In this document: in pieces, positions 62,767 to 64,000 of the stretch
Layout: the number at the start of each line of letters is the position of its first letter
Numbering within the stretch: position 1 is the first letter of the stretch
Source of the DNA: Apis mellifera
Lineage: Eukaryota; Arthropoda; Insecta; Hymenoptera; Apidae
Length of the DNA stretch: 64,000 nucleotides
Direction: 5' to 3'
Assembly: GCF_003254395.2 (NCBI RefSeq)
Contig: NC_037646.1
Coordinates: forward strand, 7,411,881-7,475,880
Made by a program: the position numbers and the translations under genes
The notes under the pieces: generated by a model
The model's input: only the letters and a program-made list of their open reading frames with translations
Database searches by the model: none
Told to the model about the DNA's origin: nothing

Positions 62767-62798
62767 ATATGTGTATATATATATATATATACACATAT
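62767..62798. repeat. 32-bp perfect AT/GT palindrome
   Basis: ATATGTGT, eight AT units and ACACATAT make an uninterrupted inverted repeat with no spacer. It is followed by a second GT/AT-rich run to about 62840. It lies in the intron after the 62457 exon. Such AT palindromes can extrude cruciforms and are unstable. Confidence 0.85.
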
Positions 62799-62808
62799 TA
62801 TATGTATA

Positions 62809-62839
<31 letters not shown>

Positions 62840-62873
62840 GTTATTTAGTATGAAAAGTTTATTGCAATTGTAG

Positions 62874-62919
62874 CGTCTTCAAATGTTTCGGTATCGATCG
62901 AATGCTTACTCTACCAATA
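62874..62919 (+). CDS. Possible second exon of the last gene
   Basis: After an ATTGTAG acceptor, the frame continues in phase 0 from the 62457 exon with RLQMFRYRSNAYSTN, then meets an A|GTATCT donor. If not spliced, it reads on to a TAA at 62934-62936, making a 57-residue protein in all. The stretch is CpG-bearing and GC-richer than the AT sea around it, which supports an exon. No family was recognised. Confidence 0.35.
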
Positions 62920-62936
62920 GTATCTGCTGGGACTAA

Positions 62937-64000
62937 TATTGTTATGATTTTATTTATAAATAAAATTTTGTTTGTTGTTAATATAATATCTATATGTCAA
63001 AAATTCTTTTATTGTATTGAATATATATGTACATATATATATATATAATATACATGTCATACAGTGTTTCGAAAAGTATACAAAAGTAGTATAGACAGGA
63101 AATTTTCTAAATATGTTGACTTAACTAAGGTAATAAGTGTAGCAATATGACCTTGTGCATTCTAAGAAAAACGGATCGATAATCGTAGAATGAGAAATAT
63201 TTGCAATTTAGAATATTTTAAAATTAATGTTGTAGAAATTTTTTTTGCAAAAAATAATTAAAATTATATTATTTTTGTAAATTCTATTTCATATTAATAA
63301 TTCTTACAGCCATACAACATAAATTTTACTTATCGATTTAGAATTCAATAATTTTTTGGATGATTTTTTGAATTGGTTTTTTGAATACAATCAATAAAGA
63401 TAGAAAATTATAAATTAATAGACTAAAAAGTTGTTATAATTAAAAGTAAAAAGTAAAAAATTAAAAAATATTTAAATTATACTTTTATTTTAATTTAGAT
63501 AACAATTTATAATTATATTTATATATTGTAGAAGAAAATAAAGATTTTTATTTATTTTCTGTTTTATTGCACAAATTCACGATATATTTCAAACTCATAT
63601 CGTAATTTTAACATATCAATTTTTCAATGATTAAATTTTAAAAATTTTATAAATTTTGTCATAAAATTTATAAAAATTTGTTAATGTTTCTACTTTGAGA
63701 GATAAAATTATTTTTGAAAAAATATTTCTTAAATATTAGTAATAATTTTTTTTATGTTTAAAATACATCCTTTATATGTTTCATATGTTTTAATGTACAT
63801 TCTTTTATTTTTTTATATTTATACAAATATCTTGATATAATCTCATCATATCACTCGATATAAGATAATACTAATACTTACACGTCATGATATAAATTAC
63901 ATGTAATATACATGTAAATGTGACATTAAGTATTTTATTTTATATTTATAAAATGTGAATAAATTGATTAATTTACTGTTGTTTTCATTATGTATAGTCA
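62937..64000. other. AT-rich right edge, nothing recognised
   Basis: Very AT-rich DNA with poly-A/T and TA runs. I see no open frame, RNA gene or repeat beyond simple sequence. It is probably intron of the gene that starts at 62457. Confidence 0.5.

Overview
The window looks like AT-rich insect nuclear DNA, most likely from a bee (Apis or a close relative). The basis is the ultraspiracle N-terminus, short AT-rich introns inside compact genes, and CpG-bearing islands in an otherwise very AT-rich background. No tRNA, rRNA, CRISPR or prokaryotic feature was seen.

Left part, 1 to about 45.6 kb: a sparse regulatory landscape around the 5' half of ultraspiracle (usp, the RXR-type nuclear receptor), on the minus strand. 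Only three coding exons lie here: 22507-22591 (start codon), 3345-3474 and 2702-2863 (first zinc finger of the DNA-binding domain). The rest of usp lies beyond the left edge. The first intron is about 19 kb. That intron and the 23 kb upstream hold no recognisable protein gene. They do hold CpG-richer islands, many CACGTG E-boxes, a CRE-centred palindrome, TATA-like promoter candidates, a MITE-like element beside the first exon, and a three-copy 0.2 kb tandem repeat.

Right part, 46.8 to 64 kb: a compact array of mostly housekeeping genes on strictly alternating strands. In order: INTS15 (+, Integrator subunit), RRP7 (-, rRNA processing), a TMEM145-like membrane protein (+), ALR/GFER sulfhydryl oxidase (-), ENTR1/SDCCAG3 (+, endosomal coiled coil), ATMIN/ASCIZ (-, zinc-finger factor with an LC8-binding tail) and the start of an unidentified gene (+, from 62457). 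The INTS15/RRP7, TMEM145/ALR and ENTR1/ATMIN pairs converge; the RRP7/TMEM145, ALR/ENTR1 and ATMIN/last-gene pairs diverge. Exon joins were worked out by hand from GT-AG sites, reading phase and similarity to known families.

Between the two parts, near 45.5-46.0 kb, lies a small CpG-bearing island. It has a possible minus-strand first exon and a match to the insect CTCF core, which may mark a domain boundary. The genes look functionally unrelated apart from being neighbours.
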